A stretch of 41,266 bases of DNA from Enterocloster bolteae. Lineage in GTDB: Bacteria > Bacillota > Clostridia > Lachnospirales > Lachnospiraceae. Positions within the stretch are counted from its first letter, which is position 1; each line of letters starts with the position of its first letter. This document shows, piece after piece, positions 31,908 through 40,806 of this stretch. The notes beneath the pieces are model-generated. The model worked only from the letters and a program-made list of their open reading frames with translations, did not search any database and was not told where the DNA came from. The position numbers were made by a program, and so were the translations under genes. Location: contig JAETNT010000005.1 of assembly GCA_021772025.1 (NCBI GenBank), positions 1 through 41,266 of the forward strand, read 5' to 3'.

Positions 31908-33563
31908 TTACTCTTTCCGATAAATGACCGTTCCGTCCTTAATGGTAGCAAGCACCTTTATTTGGCGCAGGCTTTCCGGGGCGGTAGTCAGAGGATTGGC
32001 ATCCAGAATTACCAGATCGGCTCGTTTCCCGGGAGCCAGACTGCCTTTTTCATTTTCCTCAAAATACTGATAGGCACTGTGGATAGTTACGGCTTTTAAA
32101 GCTTCCAGTGTGGAAATGCGTTCTTCGGCGCCCAGAAGAACACCATTTCGGGTACGGCGGTTGACCGCGCACCACACGGTTTCCATCATATCCGGCTGTA
32201 TTACCGGGCTGTCCTGATGAAAGGTAAAGAGGATATCCTCTTTTAAAGCGCTGGCGGCCGGGCTGATGCGGGAAGCACGCTCCGGTCCCAGGTTGCGGAT
32301 GTGGGTGTCGCCCCAATGGTAAGTGTGTGCAGTGAAAAAGGAGGGGAGAAGGCCCAGATGCTTTACCCTGGGCAGCTGTTCCAGATCAATGAGCTGGGCA
32401 TGGACAATAACCGGACGAAGAGAAGTCTTCTCTTTGATCGCATGATCCCAGGCCTGCAGATATTGCTCGCAGGCGGCATCTCCGTTGCAGTGGGCTAAAA
32501 GCTGAAGGCCGCTGTCAATGGATAACCGGACTGCTTCTAATACGGCTTTGTCAGAAAGGGTATTGTAGCCGCAATAGCCCGGGGTTCCGTCCGGCCCCGG
32601 CAGATAAGCTTCTTTCAGCCATGCAGTCCGGCCTTGGGGAGAACCGTCCAGAAAAATTTTGTATCCGCCGATTTTAAAATGATTCCGATACTTTCGGATG
32701 CAGTCTGAAAAAGCGGTCATAAACTGCTGGCTTTGGCCGACGCCGGCGTAAGCGATGAGATCCAGATTCAGCAAACGGTTTTCTACCATTGCAGAGTAAA
32801 GCGGAATCATAGAGTCCATAACCATACCGTCCTGGGCAGTGGTGATGCCGTAAGAGGCGTAACATTTTCCGGCGGCCTGAATTGCCGCAAGAAGCTTTTC
32901 CGGATCCGGACCGGGAACAAAACCGCTGTAATGTAAAAATGCACTTTCTTCCATATATCCGGTAAGCTTTCCATCCTGAACCTGAATCCGTCCGCCTTCC
33001 GGCACCGGGGTCTGAGGGGTAACGCCTAACTGTTTCAGAGCCAGGGAATTAAAGATTCCCAGATGGCCGGACTGGTGCTGAATAACCAGAGGGTAATCCG
33101 GAGCCGCTTGGTCAAGCTCCGACAAGGTCAGATGGCGCTGCTCCTTTATCCGATTATGGTCGTATCCCCTTGCAGTAAGCCATGTTCCTGGCTCAGGATG
33201 ATTCCGGGCAATATAATCCTTAATGGCGGCTTGAATTTCTGAAGCAGACTCTGCGTGTTCTAGAGAAATCTGGAGAAGAGAAAAGGCGTATCCGGAAAAA
33301 TGGCTGTGGGCATCGATAAAGGAGGGCATTAAAGTATAGCCTTTCAAATCAACAAATTTTATTAAAGAATCAGCGGAGGAATAACTATCCGGGCGAGAAA
33401 TGTCGGTTCGGGATAAACTGCCCGTCCGGGGAAGAAGATTTTTTACGTCCTCAAAGCCGCCTAATGCTTCAATCCGTCCGTTTTTGACCAGCAACGCTTC
33501 TGCGTATAAGTCTTTCTCCATAGTAAGAATAGTTCCGCCGTAATACAATGTATATTGTTTCAT
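31908..33563 (-). CDS. Amidohydrolase family 3 protein (YtcJ-like)
   Basis: A 551-residue metal-dependent amidohydrolase of the YtcJ/N-substituted-formamide-deformylase-like group. Seen are the N-terminal shell strand TLYYGGTILTMEKDLYAEAL, LMPSFIDAHSHFSGY (metal-binding His-x-His), YGITTAQDGMVMD, LAHCNGDAACEQYLQA, the late FHQDSPVIQPDMM aspartate region and the C-terminal LAPGKRADLVILDANPL. No signal peptide. The true substrate of most such proteins is unknown. Its stop is 2 bp from that of convergent sulfatase 2. The GGAGG ribosome binding site is part of a long hairpin (33570-33620), see separate entry. Confidence 0.9.
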   Translation of the reverse strand: MKQYTLYYGGTILTMEKDLYAEALLVKNGRIEALGGFEDVKNLLPRTGSLSRTDISRPDSYSSADSLIKFVDLKGYTLMPSFIDAHSHFSGYAFSLLQISLEHAESASEIQAAIKDYIARNHPEPGTWLTARGYDHNRIKEQRHLTLSELDQAAPDYPLVIQHQSGHLGIFNSLALKQLGVTPQTPVPEGGRIQVQDGKLTGYMEESAFLHYSGFVPGPDPEKLLAAIQAAGKCYASYGITTAQDGMVMDSMIPLYSAMVENRLLNLDLIAYAGVGQSQQFMTAFSDCIRKYRNHFKIGGYKIFLDGSPQGRTAWLKEAYLPGPDGTPGYCGYNTLSDKAVLEAVRLSIDSGLQLLAHCNGDAACEQYLQAWDHAIKEKTSLRPVIVHAQLIDLEQLPRVKHLGLLPSFFTAHTYHWGDTHIRNLGPERASRISPAASALKEDILFTFHQDSPVIQPDMMETVWCAVNRRTRNGVLLGAEERISTLEALKAVTIHSAYQYFEENEKGSLAPGKRADLVILDANPLTTAPESLRQIKVLATIKDGTVIYRKE

Positions 33564-33620
33564 AAAAAAGCCTCCATACTAGAATCCGTCTTTTAATTAA
33601 GACTATTCTAGCATGAAGGC
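33564..33620 (-). promoter_or_regulatory. Hairpin with T-run containing the amidohydrolase ribosome binding site
   Basis: On the minus strand, an arm at 33620-33599 pairs with an arm at 33592-33570 over about 20 bp with a few mismatches and a 6-base loop. Its 3' arm ends in GGAGGC, followed by six T residues and then ATG at 33563. It looks like an intrinsic terminator whose 3' arm doubles as the Shine-Dalgarno site. It may end transcription of the Fe-S gene upstream and also limit translation of the amidohydrolase. Confidence 0.62.
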
Positions 33621-33675
33621 GAAAAAAAACCAAGGGGGTAAGAAAGGACGCCGGAAGGAACAGGATTGCAGGCGG

Positions 33676-34290
33676 TTACGGAAGAATGCGGCCTTCTGTG
33701 CTGATGGTTACCACCTGCCAGGGGATCATTTTTCCGCTGGCAATGAGAGATTTTTTTACGGCCTGCTCAATGCCGCCGCAGCAGGGGACTACCATGCGGA
33801 CTACGGTAATCTCTTTGATATCGTTTTGACGAAGAATTTCCGTCAGCTTTTCGCTGTAATCCACATTGTCTAGTTTGGGACAACCTACCAGGGCAATACG
33901 GCCAGCTATAAAGTCCTGGTGAAAATTGGCATAAGCGTAGGCAGTACAATCAGCGGCAATGAGCAGCTTGGCATTGTGAAAATAGGGTGCATTAACCGGG
34001 GCCAGCTTAATCTGAACCGGCCACTGGGACAGGCATGACCCATGAGAGGCGCCTGTTGCCATACGGGCTTTTACAGCCGCCTCATCATAAGGAACGGCCT
34101 CCCGCTCTACAAAAGTAATGGCGCCTGTAGGACAAGCGGGGAGACAGTCGCCCAGTCCGTCGCAGTAATCATCTTTTAAAAGCCGGGCCTTCCCGTTTAC
34201 CATGCCAATGGCGCCCTCATGACAGGCTGTAGCGCAGGCGCCGCAGCCATTACATGCTTCTTCGTCAATTTGAATAATTCTTCTTATCAT
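33676..34290 (-). CDS. 4Fe-4S ferredoxin-type iron-sulfur protein
   Basis: A 204-residue protein. The N-terminal 60 residues carry two ferredoxin-like cluster sites: CNGCGACATAC, then a second loop CDGLGDCLPACP, which departs from the usual CxxCxxC spacing (C-x5-C-x3-C). The rest has LIAADCTAYAYANFHQDF, ALVGCPKLDNVDY and VVPCCGGIEQAVKKSL, a Cys-rich domain seen in anaerobe Fe-S proteins that often neighbour Crp/Fnr regulators and hybrid-cluster proteins. An electron-transfer or redox-stress role is inferred. TAAGGAGG precedes the ATG. It is divergent from the Crp/Fnr gene at 34428, with a palindrome between them. Confidence 0.88.
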   Translation of the reverse strand: MIRRIIQIDEEACNGCGACATACHEGAIGMVNGKARLLKDDYCDGLGDCLPACPTGAITFVEREAVPYDEAAVKARMATGASHGSCLSQWPVQIKLAPVNAPYFHNAKLLIAADCTAYAYANFHQDFIAGRIALVGCPKLDNVDYSEKLTEILRQNDIKEITVVRMVVPCCGGIEQAVKKSLIASGKMIPWQVVTISTEGRILP

Positions 34291-34326
34291 AACTTCCTCC
34301 TTAAATAAAAACCCGTTGAAAAATTT

Positions 34327-34355
34327 TTGTTATATCTTGATGAGATGGATATAAT
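34327..34355 (+). promoter_or_regulatory. Sigma-A promoter of the Crp/Fnr gene
   Basis: TTGTTA (34327-34332) and a perfect TATAAT (34350-34355) are exactly 17 bp apart. The predicted start is near 34362. Confidence 0.75.
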
Positions 34356-34380
34356 ATACTACAATTATGTTAATTATTAC

Positions 34381-34394
34381 GTTGTCTTGACAAC
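34381..34394. promoter_or_regulatory. Fnr/Crp-like palindrome between the Fe-S and Crp/Fnr genes
   Basis: GTTGTC-TT-GACAAC is a palindrome with 6-bp arms. It lies about 25 bp downstream of the predicted start of the Crp/Fnr transcript. It is also about 43 bp upstream of a possible minus-strand start with -10 TATTAT at 34356-34351. That geometry fits self-repression and activation of the Fe-S gene. Function is inferred. Confidence 0.5.
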
Positions 34395-34427
34395 AAAAAA
34401 ATAGAAAAGCAAGGAAATTTTTACCAG

Positions 34428-35099
34428 ATGAATCAGACTCTTACTGCAAAAGAAAAAAGCATCCTGGCAGAAACGGAATTTTTTACCGGGATTTCTCTGG
34501 AAGAGATTCCGGATATCCTGAATCGCCTGGATGCTGTAATTAAAACATATCCCAAAGAAAGTATTATTCTTCATGCCGGGGATAATACCCGCAGCCTGGG
34601 GCTGGTACTTTCCGGATCTGTCCGTATGGAGGAAAATGATATTTGGGGAAGACGGAGCATTATTGGAAGCGCCGGTTCCGGTGAGACCTTTGCCGAAACT
34701 TATGCCTGTGCAGGGAGGGAGGCCTTGATGGTGGATGTTATTTCTTCCCGGCAGTCCAGAGTTCTGTTTTTCCCTGTTAACAGGATTCTGGATGTTGCAG
34801 ACAGCCGGTTGACATTTAATCTTATACAGGTATTGGCAGGAAAGAATTTGTATCTGACTCGGAAAATACGCCTTATCACTCCCAAATCCCTGCGGGAGCG
34901 GGTTCTGGCTTATCTGTCGCTGGAAGCGCGTCGGCAGGGGAGAGACGCCATTGAGCTGCCTTTTAACCGCCAGCAGATGGCTGATTATCTCAACGCCGAC
35001 CGAAGCGCTTTGTCCGGAGAGCTATCCCGGATGAAACGGGAAGGGCTGATTGATTACCGGAAGAACCGTTTTACTCTTTACGCAGGAGGCTCCCCCTAA
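34428..35099 (+). CDS. Crp/Fnr-family transcriptional regulator
   Basis: A 223-residue regulator. A cyclic-nucleotide-like beta-barrel fills about residues 10-130 (FFTGISLEEIPDIL, LGLVLSGSVRME, GSGETFAETYACAG). A dimer helix follows, then a winged helix-turn-helix with LPFNRQQMADYLNADRSALS and LSRMKREGLIDYRKNRF. There is a single cysteine (in YACAG), so it cannot hold an Fnr-type 4Fe-4S cluster itself; heme or another signal is possible. The arrangement beside a divergent Fe-S protein recalls nitrosative-stress HcpR-type loci, by analogy only. AAGGA precedes the ATG. Its stop overlaps the stop of the convergent potC-potD gene by 4 bp. Confidence 0.9.
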   Translation: MNQTLTAKEKSILAETEFFTGISLEEIPDILNRLDAVIKTYPKESIILHAGDNTRSLGLVLSGSVRMEENDIWGRRSIIGSAGSGETFAETYACAGREALMVDVISSRQSRVLFFPVNRILDVADSRLTFNLIQVLAGKNLYLTRKIRLITPKSLRERVLAYLSLEARRQGRDAIELPFNRQQMADYLNADRSALSGELSRMKREGLIDYRKNRFTLYAGGSP

Positions 35100-37024
35100 T
35101 TGGATTTTACTTCTTTCCACATATTATTATAAATCCCGTCTACCGCATCTCCCAAATACCGGAACACCTCGCTGTTTACCAGTTTGTCCATATCCGGGAA
35201 AATAGCTTTGTTGTTTTGAATTTCCTCATCCAGCATAGCCTTTGCGGCGCTGTTAGGTGTGGAGTAGGTGATATAGTCAAAATTCATTTTTGCAATGTCG
35301 GGACGGCAGAGGAAGTCAATCCACTTTTCCGCATTTTCTTTATTTCGGGCATTGATAGGAATGACCCAGGAGTCAAACCACAGGTTAGTGCCTTCCTGAG
35401 GAATTACATATTCTAAGGAATAATCCAGTCCGAGGCTGGCAACCTCTTCCTGAATGTAAAGCATTTCTCCGGAGTAAATAACCCCTATAGCGGCTTCGCC
35501 TCCAATCATTTTGTCACGGACCTGGTCGATAACATAGGCCTGAACCAGAGGCTTTTGAGCAATAAGTAAATCGCGGGCCCGGGCAAGCTCACCAGGATCT
35601 TCTGTATTCATGGAATATCCGAGAGATTTCAGCGCAACCATAAAAGCGTCCCGGACAGAATCCTGCATGAGAATCTCACCTTCATAAGCCGGATCCCATA
35701 GATCCCGCCAGCTGGTGGGCGGTTCTAGGCCTAATTCTTCCACAAGGCGGGTGTTATAAAGAATTCCCACGGTCCCCCAGGTATAAGGCACAGAGTACCG
35801 GTTTTCCGGATCGAAACTTCTGGAATGTTCCATAAAGAGAGGGTCGATATTGGACAGATTAGGAATGTTTTCAAAATTAATTTCTGCCAAAAGGCCGTTC
35901 TCCACCATCTTCTGAATCATATAGTCCGAAGGACAAACCACATCATACCGAACTGCGCCTGCCTCGATGACCGGGTACATTTCTTCATTAGTTTCAAACA
36001 TATCGTAGGTAACATGGATGCCAGTTTCTTCTTCAAATATCTCAATAACCGCATCGTCGATATACTCCCCCCAGTTATAGACAAACAGCTCATCCGAATG
36101 GGAGGTCGAATATTTCCGATAAGCGGTAAAGGATACACTGGCTACAATAGCAAAGGCGGAAAATACCAGAAATCCCTTGCGGATATTGTTATTTCTACGG
36201 CGCTTTTTCATGGTTTGCTGAACCTTGGAAGTTGAGATTCCAGCCTGGTTTTCCGGCTCAAAATTGGTGATTAAAAGCAATGCCAGAACCGTAACAAAAA
36301 TAACCGTAGATAAAGCATACATAGAGGGCTGGATTCCCCTCCTAACCTCGCTGTAAATCAAGGTAGATAAAGTGTTGATACCTGCGCCTCTGGTGAAATG
36401 AGTGATGATAAAATCGTCCAGAGACATGGTAAAAGCCATCAAAAATCCTGACAGAATTCCTGGAAGAACATCAGGAAATACTATCATAAAAAAGGCTCTG
36501 ACCGGCGTTGCCCCGAGATCTTGTGCCGCCTCATAAGCGTAACGATCCGTCTGCTTTAGCTTAGGCATAACATTTAAAATAACATAAGGAATATTAAATG
36601 TTATATGGGCTAACAGGATGGTTTTAAATCCTAAAGTAATTCCAAAAGCAATAAATACCAGCATGAGAGAAATACCGGTAACCACCTCGGAATTCAGCAT
36701 GGGAATGTTGTTAATACCCATGACAACAGCCTTAGGAAACTTCTTCATCTGGTTAATGCCCATAGCGGCTACAGTGCCGATAATAGTAGCCAGAAGAGCC
36801 GACAAAAAGGCGATTACCAAAGTGTTGTAAAGAGCGTCCGTAATGGCGGAATTGTCAAACATCTGTCTGTACCAATGAGTGGTAAAACCACCCCATCGGG
36901 TTCTGGACTTAGAGTTATTAAAGGACAGCACCATCATGGTGAAGATGGGGGCATACAGAAAAAGCAGGATTATCACCATATAAAAATCTTCTATAAATTT
37001 TTTAAGACCCCTGTTTTTCATCAA
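35096..37024 (-). CDS. potCD: Spermidine/putrescine ABC transporter PotC-PotD fusion
   Basis: A 642-residue fusion. Residues 1-260 are the PotC-type permease: LFLYAPIFTMMVLSFNNSKS, then the EAA loop YEAAQDLGATPVRAFFMIVFPD and LSDDFIITHF-like LDDFIITHFTRGAG. A basic linker with an internal Met272 (KKRRRNN) leads into a further hydrophobic helix. From about residue 305 (LFVYNWGEYIDDAVIEIFEE) to the end is the PotD polyamine-binding domain (YDVVCPSDYMIQKM, PYTWGTVGILYNT). The binding domain is thus tethered through a membrane helix rather than a lipid. Similar fusions occur in other Firmicutes. It overlaps potB by ATGA. Polyamine specificity is by family; the exact ligand is not certain. Confidence 0.92.
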   Translation of the reverse strand: MMKNRGLKKFIEDFYMVIILLFLYAPIFTMMVLSFNNSKSRTRWGGFTTHWYRQMFDNSAITDALYNTLVIAFLSALLATIIGTVAAMGINQMKKFPKAVVMGINNIPMLNSEVVTGISLMLVFIAFGITLGFKTILLAHITFNIPYVILNVMPKLKQTDRYAYEAAQDLGATPVRAFFMIVFPDVLPGILSGFLMAFTMSLDDFIITHFTRGAGINTLSTLIYSEVRRGIQPSMYALSTVIFVTVLALLLITNFEPENQAGISTSKVQQTMKKRRRNNNIRKGFLVFSAFAIVASVSFTAYRKYSTSHSDELFVYNWGEYIDDAVIEIFEEETGIHVTYDMFETNEEMYPVIEAGAVRYDVVCPSDYMIQKMVENGLLAEINFENIPNLSNIDPLFMEHSRSFDPENRYSVPYTWGTVGILYNTRLVEELGLEPPTSWRDLWDPAYEGEILMQDSVRDAFMVALKSLGYSMNTEDPGELARARDLLIAQKPLVQAYVIDQVRDKMIGGEAAIGVIYSGEMLYIQEEVASLGLDYSLEYVIPQEGTNLWFDSWVIPINARNKENAEKWIDFLCRPDIAKMNFDYITYSTPNSAAKAMLDEEIQNNKAIFPDMDKLVNSEVFRYLGDAVDGIYNNMWKEVKSN

Positions 37025-37842
37025 ATTACACCACCCTCTCCATTGCTGTCATATTTAGCGATAAGCGCCATGCTGATCAGAATAAAGGCCATCAAAACCA
37101 GGGAGAGACCGGAGCCTAAATTCCAGTTGCTGCCCTTGGTAAATTCCTGCTCAATAACATTGCCGATTAGGAGAATTTTACTGCCTCCCAGCAGATTGGA
37201 GATTACGAAAGTGGTCAGGGCCGGGACAAATACCATAGTAATGCCGCTGACGATACCGGGAAGGCTCAAAGGCAGCCAGATATGGAGAAAGGTCTGAACA
37301 TTGCCGGCACCTAAATCTTTTGCCCCATTAATGATATTGTCATCAATTTTCATTAAAATATTGTAAATGGGCAGAATCATAAAGGGGAGGAAGTTGTAAA
37401 CCATACCCAAAATAATGGCCCACGGAGTATTAATAATGGCAATGCCCGGAAGGTGAAAAAAGGCTAAAATACCGTTAATAACGCCGTTTTTTTCCAACAA
37501 GGTTTGCCATGCCAGAGTTCTCAGCAAAAAGTTCATCCACATAGGAAGAATGAAAATAAATACCACAAAGCTGCCTGCGCCTACACCTTTTTTGCGAAGA
37601 ATCATAGCCAGAGGATAGGCCAGAATCAGACAGATAATGGTACTGACAAGAGACAGTCCCAGTGACAGAAATAGGGCTTTGGCGTGCTCTGCAGTGGCGA
37701 TGGACAGTACATTTTCTAAAGTAAATGAGCCGGATTTATCCGTTAGCCCATAGAATACAATCAGGGCCAGCGGGATGATAGTAAAGCCAATCATCCAGAT
37801 AATATAGGGACCGGCTAACCATTTGTTTTTTGGATTATTCAT
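37021..37842 (-). CDS. potB: Spermidine/putrescine ABC transporter permease PotB
   Basis: A 273-residue permease with about six helices. Recognised by [21 protein letters not shown] at the start, the [20 protein letters not shown] segment with the PotB-type WMNFLLRT, and the EAA loop [20 protein letters not shown]. It overlaps potA by 8 bp and potCD by 4 bp, so the three are translationally coupled. With PotA and the PotC-PotD fusion it forms a complete importer. Confidence 0.94.
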   Translation of the reverse strand: MNNPKNKWLAGPYIIWMIGFTIIPLALIVFYGLTDKSGSFTLENVLSIATAEHAKALFLSLGLSLVSTIICLILAYPLAMILRKKGVGAGSFVVFIFILPMWMNFLLRTLAWQTLLEKNGVINGILAFFHLPGIAIINTPWAIILGMVYNFLPFMILPIYNILMKIDDNIINGAKDLGAGNVQTFLHIWLPLSLPGIVSGITMVFVPALTTFVISNLLGGSKILLIGNVIEQEFTKGSNWNLGSGLSLVLMAFILISMALIAKYDSNGEGGVI

Positions 37843-38911
37843 TGATTCCGATGGCCTCCTCGTCCTCTGATGCCGGCTTGTTCATGATCTGAATCTCAAA
37901 CGGCTCAATGTGGATACCCACTTCCTGGCCTACGGGAAACATATCGGTACTATGTACCAGCCATTCAAAGCCATTGGGGGTAGTTACCTCCATTTCATAG
38001 TGTACTCCCTTGAAAATCAGGTGAGTGACAACGCCGGTTAAAGTACCGTCTTCCGGCTTCACCAGGTCAATATCCTCCGGCCGGATTACCACATCAACGG
38101 GTTTGTTGTTGCCGAAACCTTTATCCACACATGGAAATTTAGCACCGAAAATTTCAACCAACTCATCGTGAAGCATAATGCCATCTACGATGTTACTTTC
38201 GCCGATAAAGTCGGCTACAAAAGCATTTTCAGGCTCATTGTAGATCTGCTCCGGGGATCCCATCTGCTGGATGTAGCCCTGGTTCATAACCACAATAGTA
38301 TCGGACATGACCAGGGCTTCTTCCTGATCGTGGGTAACATAAATAAAGGTAATACCCAGTTCGTTTTTCAGGCGGATCAGCTCGTATTGCATGTCCTGAC
38401 GCAGTTTTAAATCCAAAGCGCCTAAGGGTTCATCCAACAAAAGAAGCTTGGGTTCGTTTACGATAGCCCTGGCAATGGCAATACGCTGCTGCTGTCCGCC
38501 GCTTAAAGAATCTATGCTGCGGTTTTCAAAGCCGTCTAAATTTACTAATTTCAGGGCATATTTAATCTTGTCCTCAATGTAGGATTTTGTTTTGCCTTTG
38601 ATTTTTAGGCCGAAAGCAATGTTTTCTGCAATATTCATATGGGGAAACAGGGCATATTTCTGGAATACGGTATTGAGCTGGCGTTTGTTGGGCGGCAGTT
38701 TGGTAATGTCATTGCCGCTGAAAATCACCTGCCCTTTATCAGGCCTTTCAAAACCGCCGATGATCCGCAGAGTAGTGGTTTTTCCGCAGCCGCTGGGGCC
38801 AAGAAGGGTGACGAAGGCATTTTCCTTTACCGACAGACACAGATCGTCCAGCACCAAATCCCCGTCAAAACTTTTGCTGATATTTACCAAATCAATTAAT
38901 GGCTGATTCAT
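37835..38911 (-). CDS. potA: Spermidine/putrescine ABC transporter ATPase PotA
   Basis: A 358-residue ATP-binding subunit. Walker A GPSGCGKT (38-45), Q-loop [14 protein letters not shown] signature [14 protein letters not shown], Walker [13 protein letters not shown] and switch His in [10 protein letters not shown] are intact. The C-terminal 110 residues form the TOBE regulatory domain ([15 protein letters not shown]). It energises uptake by PotB and the PotC-PotD fusion. AGGAGG precedes the ATG. It follows the PuuR-like regulator by 24 bp in one operon. Confidence 0.95.
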   Translation of the reverse strand: MNQPLIDLVNISKSFDGDLVLDDLCLSVKENAFVTLLGPSGCGKTTTLRIIGGFERPDKGQVIFSGNDITKLPPNKRQLNTVFQKYALFPHMNIAENIAFGLKIKGKTKSYIEDKIKYALKLVNLDGFENRSIDSLSGGQQQRIAIARAIVNEPKLLLLDEPLGALDLKLRQDMQYELIRLKNELGITFIYVTHDQEEALVMSDTIVVMNQGYIQQMGSPEQIYNEPENAFVADFIGESNIVDGIMLHDELVEIFGAKFPCVDKGFGNNKPVDVVIRPEDIDLVKPEDGTLTGVVTHLIFKGVHYEMEVTTPNGFEWLVHSTDMFPVGQEVGIHIEPFEIQIMNKPASEDEEAIGINE

Positions 38912-38935
38912 GGCTTTCCTCCTAAAGTAAAATAC

Positions 38936-39469
38936 TTAAAAACTTGGCGGAGAGCTGACCCACAGGACAGAAGCTCCGGCTTTACTGGTCAGGTAGTGGG
39001 GCTTTTCACTACGGTAATAGAAGGCATCCCCCTTTTTTGCCTTGTAGACCTTATTGCCAAGATGAATAGAGATGGCGCCTTGAAGCACATAGCCGAATTC
39101 CTCTCCCTCATGGGGGTTATCCGGATAAGTGGATCCGCCGGCTCCCAGGGTGAGGAGAATGGGCTCCATAGTATTTTTCTGTGCATTGGGAATAATCCAT
39201 TTGACCGTGTTAAAAAGCTCAGGATCTTGCTTTTCAAAAAAATCGCTTTTTCCAAAGACAATTTGCTCTTCCGGAGTTTCATTAAAAAACTCTCCGATGG
39301 ATGTGCCCAGGCACTGAAGAATGTCTATGAGTGTGGCAATAGAGGGGGAAGTTAAATCGCGTTCTACTTGGGAAATAAACCCCTTAGACAGTTCGGCTCT
39401 GTCCGCCAGTTCTTCCTGAGTAAGGCCCTTTATAATACGCAGTTCTTTTAATTTTGTACCGATTTTCAT
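38936..39469 (-). CDS. XRE-family regulator with cupin domain (PuuR-like)
   Basis: A 177-residue regulator. An N-terminal helix-turn-helix (MKIGTKLKELRIIKGLTQEE, AELSKGFISQVERDLTSPSI) covers residues 1-65. A C-terminal cupin fills 105-177 (HEGEEFGYVLQGAISIHLG, AKKGDAFYYRSEKPHYL). This is the architecture of PuuR-type polyamine repressors, and the gene heads the potABC-D operon, so control of polyamine uptake is the likely job. AAGGAGG precedes the ATG. A strong promoter lies at 39598-39625, and two near-identical repeats lie in the leader at 39526-39587. Confidence 0.9.
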   Translation of the reverse strand: MKIGTKLKELRIIKGLTQEELADRAELSKGFISQVERDLTSPSIATLIDILQCLGTSIGEFFNETPEEQIVFGKSDFFEKQDPELFNTVKWIIPNAQKNTMEPILLTLGAGGSTYPDNPHEGEEFGYVLQGAISIHLGNKVYKAKKGDAFYYRSEKPHYLTSKAGASVLWVSSPPSF

Positions 39470-39525
39470 AATCTGCCTCCTTAGTGTTTAAAGAAGCTAC
39501 TCCTTTGGTGTGTAAAGAGTAAGAT

Positions 39526-39587
39526 AAAAGTTTACAAATACTAACTGATAATAAAAATAAATAAAAAGTTTAGAAATAATAAACTGA
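39526..39587 (-). promoter_or_regulatory. Tandem operator-like repeats in the leader of the pot operon
   Basis: Two direct copies of AAAAGTTTA(C/G)AAATA(C/A)TAA(A)CTGA lie at 39526-39548 and 39564-39587, 38 bp apart (start to start). The second also holds the inverted repeat AGTTTA-N7-TAAACT. They sit just downstream of the predicted transcription start, a repressor position. Likely sites for the PuuR-like protein (inferred). Confidence 0.55.
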
Positions 39588-39597
39588 CGTAAAGAAC

Positions 39598-39625
39598 ATT
39601 ATACTCGCATCTGAGAGGGTGTCAA
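39598..39625 (-). promoter_or_regulatory. Strong sigma-A promoter of the puuR-like/pot operon
   Basis: On the minus strand perfect TTGACA (39625-39620) and perfect TATAAT (39603-39598) are 16 bp apart. Predicted start near 39591, leaving a leader of about 120 bases. Confidence 0.88.
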
Positions 39626-39646
39626 TACTTTTTAAGCAGATTCTTG

Positions 39647-39675
39647 TTAACAAATTAAAACTTTTATGTTATGAT
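39647..39675 (+). promoter_or_regulatory. Sigma-A promoter of the lactonase-like gene
   Basis: TTAACA (39647-39652) and TATGAT (39670-39675) are 17 bp apart. The predicted start near 39682 lies after an in-frame ATG at 39671 and so decides for the start codon at 39722. Confidence 0.7.
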
Positions 39676-39721
39676 AAAAATAACTTGTAAAAAGAACGGA
39701 AAATCAGGAGGGCATTTCACC

Positions 39722-40780
39722 ATGGAAGGGAAATATATGGCTTATGTAGGCTCTTATTCCTACACAGGCAAAGCCAAGGGAATTACGGTATACGATGTAG
39801 ATGTAGAAAAGGGACTTTTTAAGGAACGCTGTGAGGTTGACGTGGACAATTCTTCATACGTTATCGCCTCCAGCGACGGTAAGACCCTGTATTCCATTGC
39901 AGACGAAGGCGTTGTATCCTTCCGCATTTTGCCGAATGGCGCATTGACCCGTTTAAACAGCGCTAATATTAAAGGAATGAGAGGATGCCATTTGTCTACC
40001 GATGAGGAGGACAAATATGTTTTTGTTTCCGGTTATCACGACGGAAAGGCAACCATCTTAAGGCTGAATGAGGATGGCTCTGTAGGCCCTATTGTAGAAG
40101 GTGTGTTCCACAAGGGCTACGGCAGCGTGGCGGAGCGTAATTTTAGACCCCATGTAAGCTGTACCAGGAGAACCCCGGACAAAAAATATGTTATGGCGGC
40201 AGATCTGGGAATCGATCAGGTAAAGATTTACCGTTTTGACGAGAGAGAGGAAAAGCTGGTTCAGGTAGATGCTATCCGCTGTGAACGGGAGTCTGCTCCC
40301 AGACATTTCCGCTTCAGCTCTGACGGGCGATTTATCTATCTGATGTATGAGATCAAAAATGTAATTGATGTTTACACCTATGAAACCGGGGATCGGGCGC
40401 CCAAAATTGAGAAGATCCAGACAATTTCCACGGTAATCGGCAAAAAGAGTGAGGGAAATCTGACGGCGGCCTGTGCTATGCGCTTGTCTCCGGATGAGAA
40501 GTACGTATACTGTACCAATGCCGGCGACAATGTGGTAACCGTTTATTCAAGGGATCAAGAAACAGGGCTTCTGGATGCCCTGTTCAGTCTGCCGGTAAGC
40601 GGCGATTATCCTAAGGACATTGCGATCTTTCCGGATCAGAAGCATGTGGCGGCACTCAATCATGACAGCGGCACCATCACCTTCTTTGCCATTGACTATG
40701 AGAAGAAGCAGATGGTAATGAGCAGCAGAGAGATTGAAGTTAATGAGCCTAACTGCTGTGTAATTGTAAAGGTTCAGTAG
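39722..40780 (+). CDS. 6-phosphogluconolactonase-like seven-bladed propeller protein (lactonase family)
   Basis: A 352-residue protein of the YbhE/Pgl lactonase family (beta-propeller). Repeating blades are seen: [36 protein letters not shown], then [58 protein letters not shown], and [20 protein letters not shown] with a final [20 protein letters not shown]. Members hydrolyse 6-phosphogluconolactone or act on related lactones; many are untested. Start at 39722 has AGGAGGG 8 bp upstream, and the promoter at 39647-39675 excludes the upstream ATG. It is divergent from the pot operon and 26 bp ahead of aroC, so possibly co-transcribed with it. Confidence 0.85.
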   Translation: MEGKYMAYVGSYSYTGKAKGITVYDVDVEKGLFKERCEVDVDNSSYVIASSDGKTLYSIADEGVVSFRILPNGALTRLNSANIKGMRGCHLSTDEEDKYVFVSGYHDGKATILRLNEDGSVGPIVEGVFHKGYGSVAERNFRPHVSCTRRTPDKKYVMAADLGIDQVKIYRFDEREEKLVQVDAIRCERESAPRHFRFSSDGRFIYLMYEIKNVIDVYTYETGDRAPKIEKIQTISTVIGKKSEGNLTAACAMRLSPDEKYVYCTNAGDNVVTVYSRDQETGLLDALFSLPVSGDYPKDIAIFPDQKHVAALNHDSGTITFFAIDYEKKQMVMSSREIEVNEPNCCVIVKVQ

Positions 40781-40806
40781 GCGAGCAGCGACAAGGAGAC
40801 GGCATT

